From: Chryseobacterium formosum
GTDB lineage: Bacteria; Bacteroidota; Bacteroidia; Flavobacteriales; Weeksellaceae
Assembly (NCBI RefSeq): GCF_026460885.1
Contig: NZ_JAOVZW010000008.1
Span: 124,001-188,000 of the forward strand
Length of the DNA: 64,000 nt
Reading direction: 5' to 3'
Both the position numbers and the translations under genes were made by a program. This document shows, one piece after another, positions 33,618 through 43,200 of the stretch (the first letter of the stretch is position 1; every line of letters begins with the position of its first letter). The notes under the pieces were generated by a model that was given only the letters and a program-made list of their open reading frames with translations, did no database searches and was not told where the DNA came from.

Positions 33618-34622
33618 TTGAAACCTACTATTTCCATCGTTGTTGCCATATTTAATCGAAAAGATGAACTTTTTGAACTTCTCAATTCACTCAATGCTCA
33701 GACTGATAAAGATTTTGAAGTAATCATTGTTGATGATGGTTCTTTAATTGATTTGAAACCAACGATTCACAATTTTGAGGAAATTTTAAATATAAAATAT
33801 TTCAAAAAAACGAATTCTGGACCTGGTTTGTCGAGAAATTACGGTGCAAAAAGAGCTTCGAATGACTGGTTGGTTTTTGTAGACAGCGATGTGATTGTTG
33901 AGAATGATTATATTGAAAATATTAAAAATGGTATTCTTTCCATTCCTTGTGATGCATTTGGTGGAGCCGATAAAGCTCATAGAGGTTTTAATCTGATGCA
34001 AAAAGCAATTTCTTACTCGATGACTTCCGTTTTTACAACTGGTGGAATCAGAGGGAATAAAAAGGCGGTTTCAAAATTTCAACCCAGAAGTTTCAATATG
34101 GGTGTGAAAAAAGAAGTTTTCGAAAAAGTTGGTGGTTTTTCAGAGATGAGAATTGGGGAAGATCCGGATTTATCGATGACACTTTGGGAAAATGGTTTCA
34201 CAACAGCTTTTTTTGATACAATTGCCGTTTATCATAAAAGAAGAGTAGACTTTGGAAAATTCTCAAAACAGGTTTATCAATTTGGTTGTGCAAGACCAAT
34301 TCTAAATCAAAGACATCCAAATTATGTGAAGATTTCTTTTGCGTTCCCGACTTTATTTCTGTTAGGTTACGTTTTAGGATTTATTGAATATTTTATCTTA
34401 CAAAAAGGTTTTGTTCTATCACTTTTCGGGTTGTATACTATGATGGTTTTGCTTCATGCTATGATTGTAACTAAAAATATTGCAATTGCGGGAATGGCGG
34501 TTATTTCTACGTACATTCAAATGTTTTCTTACGGTTATGGATTTTTAAAATCATGGATCTTATTAAATGTTTTAAAAATGAAACCAGAGAATGCATTCCC
34601 GACACATTTTCATAAAGTTTAA
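33618..34622 (+). CDS. Family 2 glycosyltransferase
   Basis: This 334-residue protein starts at a TTG, the only plausible start: an in-frame stop lies at 33603-33605 and the family's first strand ('PTISIVVAIFNRKDEL') begins at once. It has the GT-A motifs 'DFEVIIVDDGS', 'NDWLVFVDSDVIVEND' (metal/sugar-nucleotide Asp) and 'GEDPDLSMTLWENGF' (catalytic-base region). Two or three hydrophobic segments near the C-terminus (from about 235) anchor it to the inner membrane. The acceptor is unknown; surface polysaccharide or lipid glycosylation is likely. Confidence 0.88.
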   Translation: MKPTISIVVAIFNRKDELFELLNSLNAQTDKDFEVIIVDDGSLIDLKPTIHNFEEILNIKYFKKTNSGPGLSRNYGAKRASNDWLVFVDSDVIVENDYIENIKNGILSIPCDAFGGADKAHRGFNLMQKAISYSMTSVFTTGGIRGNKKAVSKFQPRSFNMGVKKEVFEKVGGFSEMRIGEDPDLSMTLWENGFTTAFFDTIAVYHKRRVDFGKFSKQVYQFGCARPILNQRHPNYVKISFAFPTLFLLGYVLGFIEYFILQKGFVLSLFGLYTMMVLLHAMIVTKNIAIAGMAVISTYIQMFSYGYGFLKSWILLNVLKMKPENAFPTHFHKV

Positions 34623-34791
34623 TTATACCACAAAATCGACAAAAACTTTAATATAATTGTTTTAAGCATTAAGTTTAAAAGAACAAAATACATTTTTAAA
34701 ATCTAAAATTTTCATTTTGTGAGCTTTTGAAATGCTCTAAAAATATAACGCAAAAATATCTTTTGTGACTTTTGCGGTTAAAACAAAAAAT

Positions 34792-34824
34792 AATAAAAGC
34801 TGTCGAAATTCAACAGCTTTTATA
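34792..34824 (-). terminator. Terminator after the PLP-lyase gene
   Basis: AAAAGCTGT (34795-34803) and ACAGCTTTT (34813-34821) form a stem, with T-rich sequence downstream on the minus strand. Confidence 0.65.
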
Positions 34825-34831
34825 ACAATAA

Positions 34832-36061
34832 TTAGAATATGGATGAAATGGTTTCATGGTTTAGAACGCCTGTTTTGAGCATGCATTCTTTCATCTTTTC
34901 GTATGTTCGTTCGATATCGTGATCAAGACCGATTGAGAATCTTATTAATCCGTCTGAAATTCCCATGGCTTCACGTTCTTCTTCAGGAATTTCCGATGAG
35001 GTTGAGCTTCCTGAGCATGAGAATAATGTTTTGTAAAAGCCTAAACTTACGGCTAAATAACCCAGGTTTTCCTGCTGCATCATTTCCATCAATTCGTTGG
35101 CTTTATCAGTGGTTCCTGCATCTAAAGTTAATAATCCGCCAAATCCGTATTCCTCATGCATCATACTTTTCATTAAATCATGATTTTTATGAGATTTTAA
35201 ACCGGGATAAGAAACTTTTAAACCGTCTTCCTCAAATCTTTGAGCAAGAAACATTGCATTGTAACTGTGCTGTTTCATTCTAATGTGAAGCGTTCTTAAA
35301 TTTTTAAGAATGCTTGCCGAACGGAAACTGTCCATTGTAGGACCAAGAAGCATACAAGCTCCGTTATTGACGTTTTTGGTGTCGTTGATGAATTCTTGAC
35401 TTCCACAATAAACTCCGCCCACTGTATCACTGCTGCCATTAATAAATTTAGTTAAACTATGAATGATAATATCTGCTCCCAAAAGAGTCGGCGATATAGA
35501 AAGCGGAGAAAAAGTATTGTCTACAATCAGTTTTAAATTGTGTTTTTTACAGATTTCAGAAAGTTTTCTAAGGTCTGCAACTTCCAAAAGTGGATTGCTC
35601 ACACTTTCACAATATATAATTTTTGTGTTTTCGTTAATTGCATTTTCGATAGATTCAAAATTATTGATATCTACAAAAGAAGTTTCAATTTGAAATGGCG
35701 GAAGAAAATTTTTCAGGAAAGCATACGTTCCACCGTAAATGGTTCTGCTTGAAATAATATGATCTCCCGATTTGCAAACCTGCATTAAAACAGAAGTGAT
35801 TGCACCCATTCCGGAAGCGGTAACATTTGCAGCTTCGGTATTTTCCATTTTTGCCAAAGCTTCGGAAAGATAAAGATTCATCGGCGACGAATGTCTTGAG
35901 TACAGATAACAACCTTCTGCATTGCCTTCAAACGTATCAAACATTGTTTTTGCTGAAAGAAAAGTATAAGTGGAGCTGTCCGAAATCGAAGGGTTTACTC
36001 CTCCGAATTCTCCAAAATACTGTAAATCCTGTATCTCATTTGCCGCGTTGAATCGATTCAT
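34832..36061 (-). CDS. PLP-dependent Cys/Met metabolism enzyme (methionine gamma-lyase/cystathionine lyase type)
   Basis: This 409-residue protein belongs to the Cys/Met metabolism PLP family. It has 'YLYSRHSSPMN' (Tyr/Arg phosphate-binding region), 'TASGMGAITSVLMQ', 'LIVDNTFSPL' with the PLP-ring Asp, and 'HSLTKFINGSSD' with the Schiff-base Lys205. Members split methionine or cystathionine or make homocysteine; the exact reaction cannot be fixed. It is divergent from an Lrp/AsnC-type regulator 147 bases away, a common pairing that suggests amino-acid-controlled expression of a catabolic lyase. Confidence 0.85.
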   Translation of the reverse strand: MNRFNAANEIQDLQYFGEFGGVNPSISDSSTYTFLSAKTMFDTFEGNAEGCYLYSRHSSPMNLYLSEALAKMENTEAANVTASGMGAITSVLMQVCKSGDHIISSRTIYGGTYAFLKNFLPPFQIETSFVDINNFESIENAINENTKIIYCESVSNPLLEVADLRKLSEICKKHNLKLIVDNTFSPLSISPTLLGADIIIHSLTKFINGSSDTVGGVYCGSQEFINDTKNVNNGACMLLGPTMDSFRSASILKNLRTLHIRMKQHSYNAMFLAQRFEEDGLKVSYPGLKSHKNHDLMKSMMHEEYGFGGLLTLDAGTTDKANELMEMMQQENLGYLAVSLGFYKTLFSCSGSSTSSEIPEEEREAMGISDGLIRFSIGLDHDIERTYEKMKECMLKTGVLNHETISSIF

Positions 36062-36145
36062 ATTTTTTTTGTTTTAAAAATGAATCTTTCTGATATTTGT
36101 TACAACTATAATTTAATTATTTAGAAAATAAAACTATTTAAATTA

Positions 36146-36176
36146 ATTTTAATAGAATAAAAGTTGGGTATATTTG
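36146..36176 (+). promoter_or_regulatory. Candidate promoter of the Lrp/AsnC gene
   Basis: TATATTTG at 36169-36176 fits the -7 consensus; the -33 region at the expected spacing is only T-rich. The region between the divergent genes would also hold any Lrp operator. Confidence 0.35.
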
Positions 36177-36207
36177 CTTTAAGCTAAATTTTGCTAAAAT
36201 ATTTTCT

Positions 36208-36666
36208 ATGCAATTTGACGAAACCGACAAAAAACTACTTCAATATCTACAGGAAGACTGTAAACAAACCACCAAAGAACTGTCTTACAAGCTCGGACTT
36301 TCAGTAACGGCAGTTTATGAACGCATAAAAAAGCTCGAAAACTCGGGTGTAATTTCAAAATATGTTGCGTTGGTTGATAAAACAAAAATTGACAAAAAGT
36401 TTCTTATTTTATGTCATGTAAAACTCATTCAGCACAAAAAAGAATATCTGATGCAGTTCGAAAAAGAGGTTTTAAATTTAAAAGAAGTCACAGAATGTTT
36501 CCACGTAAGTGGTGATTACGATTATATTTTAAAAATCTGCTTAAAAGACATGGATGATTACAGGAATTTTATGGTCACCAAGTTGACCACTCTGCAACAT
36601 ATTGCGAGTACACACAGCTCTTTCACGATTTCTGAAGTGAAACATACTACTGAGATTATTTTATGA
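36208..36666 (+). CDS. Lrp/AsnC-family transcriptional regulator
   Basis: This 152-residue protein has the AsnC-type N-terminal helix-turn-helix ('DKKLLQYLQEDCKQTTKELSYKLGLS', 'AVYERIKKLENSGVISKYVA'). The C-terminal RAM ligand-binding domain contains 'VTECFHVSGDYDYILKICL'. It binds DNA as an octamer-type assembly and senses amino acids. It sits divergent to the PLP-dependent lyase, its likely target. Confidence 0.93.
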   Translation: MQFDETDKKLLQYLQEDCKQTTKELSYKLGLSVTAVYERIKKLENSGVISKYVALVDKTKIDKKFLILCHVKLIQHKKEYLMQFEKEVLNLKEVTECFHVSGDYDYILKICLKDMDDYRNFMVTKLTTLQHIASTHSSFTISEVKHTTEIIL

Positions 36667-36710
36667 TTTTATATTTATTTAATTCCGTCGAACTACTGTG
36701 TTAGTTTTGG

Positions 36711-36802
36711 GCAGCTTTTTCCGCCTTCCGCTCCCAATCTTTTTTGGCGATTTCGACAAGCTCAATCGCCAAAAAAGGATTTCCGCTCAAGTCGGGCTGC
36801 AA
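36711..36802. repeat. Dispersed intergenic repeat, copy B
   Basis: This stretch begins GCAGCTTTTTCCGCC and ends GTCGGGCTGCAAG. Inside, TTTTTTGGCGATT and AATCGCCAAAAAAGG are inverted arms around TCGACAAGCTC. Word order matches copy A at 22836-22912 (AGCTTTTTCC, AATCTTTTTT, AAAAAAGGATTTCC, TCGGG-CT). It lies between the regulator and bestrophin genes. Confidence 0.55.
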
Positions 36803-36821
36803 GTGATTCAAAGTAAGAAAA

Positions 36822-37853
36822 TTATACTAAAACTCCATTTTTAGATGTAATTGTGTCCGGTAAATCGGTTTCTCCTACCATTTGTAAAAGATCGATTTCA
36901 ATTGCCCTACAAATCGAAAGCATCGGAATATCAAACATTAAACCTTCAAAAGGGTTTTCAGAATAATCACCCACCAATTCCATAATGATATAAATCCAGC
37001 CAATTGTAATACAAAACGGAATTGAAGCCCAGATTCCCCAGTCTCCCAATTTTGCAAATTCACTCACCAATCCAAGGGGAAGCAACATAATAAAGATGAT
37101 ATTAAACACAAAAGCAGTGCTCGCAAACTGTCGCGGTAAAGGAAATTTCTTGATTCTTTCAGCTTGTCCCTGCAAAGTATAAAATTCATTCAGACAATCC
37201 TGTAACTGAATTTGATTAAACTCTGAAATCGCATTCATATTTTTCAGTTCATTCACATCTTTTGACTGTTGAGCAATAAGATAAGTCGCGAAATTTTTAT
37301 AGTGAGATTGTAATTCTACCTCTTCTTCCGATAAATATTTATTAAGGAAAATCGGAGTTCTGCCATAATCAGGAAACCCCGCTTTGATTAACCTGTTACG
37401 CTTATGATCGATATTTTTAAAATGTTCTTCTTCCACTTTAATATGTTCCCATTCTGCAGGAATCAAAAGCTGGTCACGGAATTGATACAACCACGCTATA
37501 TGACGGAAAACAATCCTTTTGCGTCTTTCTTCAAAGTCAAATTCTCCTACATTTTCATTTGCGGTATCGAAAGAATACACCATTGAACCAAGCATTCTGC
37601 TGGAGTTAACGATTCCGCCCCAGATTTTTCTTGCTTCCCAAAGTCTATCGTAAGCTTGATTGTTTTTAAAACCAACCAAAAAAGCTTCTGCAGTACCAAT
37701 CAACGCTACCGGAACCCATGGAATAATCATCCAATCCCAATGAAAAATATGGAAAAGAACTGCAATCAATGTACACCAAAAAGTAATTAAAATAAGATGA
37801 AATCCGGATAAGTTGAGTACCTGTTTGTAATTGACGTATTTGGTCGTGATCAT
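36822..37853 (-). CDS. Bestrophin-family inner-membrane channel
   Basis: This 343-residue protein has bestrophin-type layout: an N-terminal pair of membrane helices ('LILITFWCTLIAVLFHIFHW' and 'WVPVALIGTAEAFLVGF'), 'NNQAYDRLWEARKIWGGIVNSSR' (the family's conserved cytoplasmic stretch) and a second helix pair at about 240-290. The C-terminal part 'GDYSENPFEGLMFDIPM' is also conserved. Bacterial members conduct ions, and some are cation-selective; substrate is not certain. It is monocistronic. Confidence 0.88.
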   Translation of the reverse strand: MITTKYVNYKQVLNLSGFHLILITFWCTLIAVLFHIFHWDWMIIPWVPVALIGTAEAFLVGFKNNQAYDRLWEARKIWGGIVNSSRMLGSMVYSFDTANENVGEFDFEERRKRIVFRHIAWLYQFRDQLLIPAEWEHIKVEEEHFKNIDHKRNRLIKAGFPDYGRTPIFLNKYLSEEEVELQSHYKNFATYLIAQQSKDVNELKNMNAISEFNQIQLQDCLNEFYTLQGQAERIKKFPLPRQFASTAFVFNIIFIMLLPLGLVSEFAKLGDWGIWASIPFCITIGWIYIIMELVGDYSENPFEGLMFDIPMLSICRAIEIDLLQMVGETDLPDTITSKNGVLV

Positions 37854-37895
37854 TTTAAAAATAAAATTTGTAGAACCAAGTTAGCAAAAAGTGTA

Positions 37896-37930
37896 CAAAA
37901 AAACCTCTAAAATTTTTTTAGAGGTCTTAT
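37896..37930 (-). terminator. Terminator after the E1 gene
   Basis: ACCTCTAAAA and TTTTAGAGGT form the stem, with T's following on the minus strand. Confidence 0.7.
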
Positions 37931-37946
37931 TTATTTTTTGTCTGAA

Positions 37947-40019
37947 TTAATACTTAAGCATTTCTTCGATTTTTGCTGCTAATTTTTCCGCATTTGGAAG
38001 CATTTCTTTTTCCAAAACTAAATTAATAGGAACTGCAGGAGTATCCAAAGATCCCATAGTTTCTACCGGAGCGTCAAGATATTTAAAGCAATTCTTTGAA
38101 ATTCTGTGTGCAAAAGCTTCTGCGAAAGAATTATTAAGTTGTTCCTCTGTTAAAACAATACATTTTCCGTGTGCTTTTACTCTTTCAAAAACCAATTCTT
38201 CATCCAAAGGAATGATGGTTCTTAAATCGATTACTTCCACTTTACCACCAAAGTTTTTCACTGCTTCTTTTGCCCAGTAAACGCCCATTCCGTAAGTGAT
38301 TACGACAACAGTGTTTCCTTTTTTAATTTCATTTTCATCAGCTTCAATAACGATTTTTCCTTTTCCGAAAGGTAAAATGTAATCTTCTGCCGGTTCAATC
38401 GTTTTTGCATCTTCAGTTCCCGGAACTTTGCTCCAGTATAAACCTTTATGTTCCAACATAACAACCGGATTCGGGTCGTAGTAAGCTGCTTTTAATAAAC
38501 CTTTAAAATCTGCAGCGTTACTTGGATAAGCGATTTTAATTCCTTTAATATTGGCTAAAATACTTTCAACGCTTCCGCTGTGGTAAGGTCCGCCGCCGCC
38601 GTAAGCTCCAATCGGAACACGGATAATATTGCTTACAGGAAATTTTCCCTGACTTAAATAACTCGATTTTGAAATCTCAGTAATCAACTGATTGATTCCC
38701 GGATAAATATAATCTGCAAACTGAACTTCAACGATTGGTTTTAAACCAACTGCACTCATTCCCGTTGTAGAACCAATAATGTACGCTTCCTGAATCGCCG
38801 TATTGAAAACTCTTTTGCTGCCAAATTTCTTCCCTAAAGTCACCGTTTCACGGAAAACTCCACCAATTCTTTCACCAACATCCTGTCCGTACAACAAAGC
38901 TTCCGGATGCTTCCACATCAATTCCTGAATCGCATGAATCGCAGCGTCTACCATTACAATTTTTTCTCCACCTTCTGGTTCGCGGGTTCCTACTTCTTCC
39001 GTAATTGGAGTAGGTGCAAAAATATGTTGCATTACTGTTTCAGGCTTTGGATCTTCCGCTTTTTGAGCTCTTTCGAATGCTTCTTCCGCTTCTAATCTTG
39101 CCTTCTTTGTAATTTGTTTTAATAATTCTTCGTCTACACCAGATTCAAGCAAATGATTTCTAAGAATATTTCCCGGATCTTTTGCTCTGTGTTTGGTTAA
39201 ATCTTCCTCATCTCTGTAAAATTCTCTTCTGACTCCAGAAGTATGATGACCAATTAAAACGGTTTTAGCACAAACAACCAAAGGTTTTCTTTCAGTTCGA
39301 ACAAAATCAACAGCTTTCTTCATCGCTTCAAAACTTTCCACGAAATCGGTTCCGTCGACTCTCATTCTGCCTAAACCTTCAAAACCTGCTACAAAATCAT
39401 ATGCATCTACGGTTCTTGCTTCCTCTTTTGTTACAGAAATTCCCCATTCGTTATCCTGAACTAAGAAAATTATAGGTAATTGGTGCAATGCCGAAAACTG
39501 AAGTGCTTCACTCACTTCACCTTCCGTTACAGAATTGTCTCCAAGACTACAAATTACAACCGGATTGTTTTCAAACTGCTGTAAATTAAAATCTTCAATG
39601 TATTTGATTCCTTGAGCAACTCCAGCTGTTGGAATAGTCTGCATTCCTGTAGCTGAACTTTGATGGATAATTTTTGGTTTGTCCTCATCTCTGCTCGATG
39701 GGTGAGAATAATACGATCTTCCTCCTGAAAAAGGATCATCAGCTTTTGCTAATAATTGCAACATCAATTGATAAGGCTCAAAACCAATTCCCAAAAGAAT
39801 GCTTTCGTCTCTGTAATAAGGAGAAACCCAGTCTTCTTTCTTTAACTGATAAGCCGTTGCCAACTGAATCGCCTCATGACCACGTGATGTGCTATGAACA
39901 TATTTACAAACATTTCTGTTTTCTTCGTAAATATCTGCCATCGCTTTGGCAAGCATCATGTGGTTATAAGCCTTTAATAAAATGTCCTGAGAAACTTTTT
40001 CGTGAAGTGTATTTTCCAT
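37947..40019 (-). CDS. 2-oxoacid dehydrogenase E1, fused alpha and beta subunits (branched-chain type)
   Basis: This protein of about 690 residues decarboxylates 2-oxoacids with thiamine diphosphate and passes the acyl group to E2. The N-terminal alpha half (to about 340) has 'VICSLGDNSVTEGEVSEALQ' (GDG-N type ThDP/Mg site) and 'FLVQDNEWGIS'. The C-terminal beta half (about 355-690) has 'AYIIGSTTGMSAVGLKPIVE', 'IRVPIGAYGGGGPYHSGS' and 'CIVLTEEQ'. The two are separate proteins in many bacteria but fused in Bacteroidota. The ATG at 40019 (MENTLHE) is preferred to one three codons upstream. E2 and E3 are not nearby. Confidence 0.9.
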   Translation of the reverse strand: MENTLHEKVSQDILLKAYNHMMLAKAMADIYEENRNVCKYVHSTSRGHEAIQLATAYQLKKEDWVSPYYRDESILLGIGFEPYQLMLQLLAKADDPFSGGRSYYSHPSSRDEDKPKIIHQSSATGMQTIPTAGVAQGIKYIEDFNLQQFENNPVVICSLGDNSVTEGEVSEALQFSALHQLPIIFLVQDNEWGISVTKEEARTVDAYDFVAGFEGLGRMRVDGTDFVESFEAMKKAVDFVRTERKPLVVCAKTVLIGHHTSGVRREFYRDEEDLTKHRAKDPGNILRNHLLESGVDEELLKQITKKARLEAEEAFERAQKAEDPKPETVMQHIFAPTPITEEVGTREPEGGEKIVMVDAAIHAIQELMWKHPEALLYGQDVGERIGGVFRETVTLGKKFGSKRVFNTAIQEAYIIGSTTGMSAVGLKPIVEVQFADYIYPGINQLITEISKSSYLSQGKFPVSNIIRVPIGAYGGGGPYHSGSVESILANIKGIKIAYPSNAADFKGLLKAAYYDPNPVVMLEHKGLYWSKVPGTEDAKTIEPAEDYILPFGKGKIVIEADENEIKKGNTVVVITYGMGVYWAKEAVKNFGGKVEVIDLRTIIPLDEELVFERVKAHGKCIVLTEEQLNNSFAEAFAHRISKNCFKYLDAPVETMGSLDTPAVPINLVLEKEMLPNAEKLAAKIEEMLKY

Positions 40020-40245
40020 AGAAAGCAAATATACATAAAATTAGAAATCCGAACAATTGTTAGTTTACCGAATTATCGTGTTGATTTTTAAATTGATAAG
40101 ATTGGATTGGTAATTTTTAAACAATTTTTAAACCTCCAAAATGTCGTTTGGTTTTGGTCTAAATTTAACAGAAAACAGATTTCAAAACATAAAAAAATAG
40201 CCTAACTTTACATTCTTTTTTAATCTAAAAACTCGAAAAAGTTAC

Positions 40246-43200
40246 ATGTATTTAGTTTTTGACACAGAAACCACGGGTTTACCAAAGAATTTCAACGCAC
40301 CGCTTTCAGATTCAGACAACTGGCCAAGAATGGTTCAGATTGCGTGGCAGTTGCATGATGATGACGGAACTTTATTAGAAAATCAGGATTATATCATCAA
40401 ACCTGAAGGTTATGATATTCCCTTTAACGCCGCAAGAATTCACGGGATTACGACGAAGATTGCGAATGAAGAAGGTCGTGATCTTGAAGAAATTTTAAAT
40501 GAATTTGCTAAAGTTTTAGAAAGAGTAAGAGTTGTTTCCGGTCACAATGTTGAGTTTGATTACAACATTGTCGGAGCCGAGTTTTATCGAAAAAATATAA
40601 AGGACAATCTTCAGGAAAAACCCAAAGCCGATACGATGATTTTGGGAACAGATTATTGTCAGCTTGCCGGTGGAAGAGGAGGGAGATTCAAGTCTCCGAA
40701 ACTAGAAGAATTATACGAAAAACTATACGGTCATAAGTTCGATGAGGCGCACAACGCTGCAGCCGATGTAAATGCAACGGCTCAAGTTTTCTTCGAAATG
40801 ATGCGTATCGGGATAATTCCGGCTGAGGTTTTGAAAACTTCGGAAGATCAGTTGGCATATTTTAAAACGCTTCATCCAAATCCGATTAAGCCATTCAATA
40901 TTATTATCAGAAGGCAGGTTGCAGATTTCAACAATAAGAAAAAGCAGTCTGATGTCGGAAGTATCGATGATATTGATTTAGGAAGATATTTCAACTTTGA
41001 TAACAAAAGTGTTTTTTCAACGTTGACGGCGACTTCAAGCATTAATGATCTAATTAAAAAAGCCTCAGATGAAAATTTTCCTGCCGTAGGAATGGTTGAT
41101 TTGGGAAATATGATGGGTGCTTTTAAATTTGTTTCTGCAGTTGAGGGTGCAAATGGTGACCGAGCAAAAAAACATAAAGAATATTTAGCAAAAAAGCAGG
41201 AAGCTGAAGAAAACGGTACAGAATTTAATGAAAATGAACCTGTTTCAGAACCTTTGATTCCCGTTGTAGGTTGTGAATTTTATATTTCAGACCGTTACGA
41301 ACAAAAGCAGTTTACCAAAGACGATCCGGACAGAAGAACGCAGGTTGTTTTGCTTGCGAAAGATTTTAATGGTTATAAAAATTTAGCCAAACTTTCAAGT
41401 ATTGGTTTCCTGAAAGGATTCTATTTCGGAGTTCCAAGGATCAGCCGTGAAGTGATTGCTGAATATAAAGAAGGATTAATCGCATTGACTTCAGGAATTA
41501 ACGGAGATATTCCTGATGCGATTTTAAATACCGGTGAACAGAAAGGTGAGGAACTTTTCAGATGGTGGAAAGATACTTTTGAAGACGATTTTTATGTTCA
41601 GATTCAAAACCATAAACTTCCTGAAGAGGAGCATTTAAATGATGTTTTACTACATTTTGCAGACAAATATAATGTCAAAATTTTAGCTCAAAACCAAACT
41701 TATTACACCGATAAAGACGATTCTAATATTCAAGATATTGTAAGCTGTATTAAAGACGGTGAAAAGTTGTCGACCCCTGTGGGAAAAGGATTTGGAAAGA
41801 GAAGAGGTTTGGCTGCGGGAGAATATTATATTAAAAATGCACACGAAATCAAGGAAGCATTTCTAAATTACCCAGATGCTTTTGATGCTTACGAAGAATT
41901 TACCGCAAAATTCAGTCCTTATACTTTAAAAAGAGACGTACTTCTTCCGAAATTTGATATTCCTGAAGAATTTATTCACGCAGAAGATGAGGTTGATGGT
42001 GGAAAACGTGGTGAAATGGCATATTTGACTCACTTAACTTATGAAGGCGCTAGAAAAAGATATGCCGAAACAGGAATTACTCCAGCAATTAAAGAACGCC
42101 TTGATTTTGAACTTGAAGTAGTTGCCAACACAGGTTATCCAGGTTACTTTTTGATTGTACAGGATTTTTGTAACGAAGCCCGAAAAATGGGCGTTTGGGT
42201 TGGTCCCGGTCGTGGTTCTGCAGCAGGTTCTGCCGTTGCGTACTGTACCGGAATTACCAATGTTGACCCGATTAAATACGATCTACTATTTGAGAGATTT
42301 TTGAATCCTGAAAGGGTTTCGATGCCCGATATTGATATCGATTTTGATGATGAAGGTAGAGATAAAATCATCAAATGGGTAGTCGAAAAATATGGTAAAA
42401 ACCAAGTTGCGCAAATTATTACGTATTCGGTTTTAGGTGGAAAGTCTGCGATTAAAGATGCCGGAAGGGTTTTGGATTTATCAATTCCGGATACTATTAA
42501 TATTACAAAACTGATTCCTCCAAGTCCGGGAATGAATATTGCGAAAGCGTTATCAAAATATGATAAGCTGAAACCTGAAGAACAGATGCTTGTCGATGAG
42601 ATGAAGTATGTTCTGAATACACCCGATGATGCTCGTCACGATGTTCTATCGAGTGCGAAAAAGATGGAAGGTTGTATCCGAAATACTGGAATTCACGCTT
42701 GTGGGGTAATTATTACACCAGAAGATGTAAGTAATATTATTCCAGTGACGATTGCTGCGAAAGATGCGGATATTTTGGTGTCTCAGTTTGATAACTCGGT
42801 TGCGGAAAGTGCGGGTCTTTTGAAAATGGACTTCTTGGGTCTTAGAACTTTGACCATTATTAAAGATGCTTTAAAAATAGTTAAAGCAAGGCATGGAATT
42901 GATATTGACCCGGATGTAATTCCTTTGGATGATGTTAAAACGTATCAGCTATTTAAAGAAGGAAGAACGGTCGGGATTTTCCAGTATGAAAGTCCAGGAA
43001 TGCAAAAGTATATGCGTGAATTGAAGCCGACAGTTTTTGCTGATTTGATTGCAATGAATGCGCTTTACAGACCTGGTCCGATTAAATATATTCCAAACTT
43101 TATTAATAGAAAACATGGAATTGAGGAAATTGTTTACGATTTAGATGAAACTGAAGAATATTTAAAAGAAACCTACGGAATTACCGTGTATCAGGAGCAG

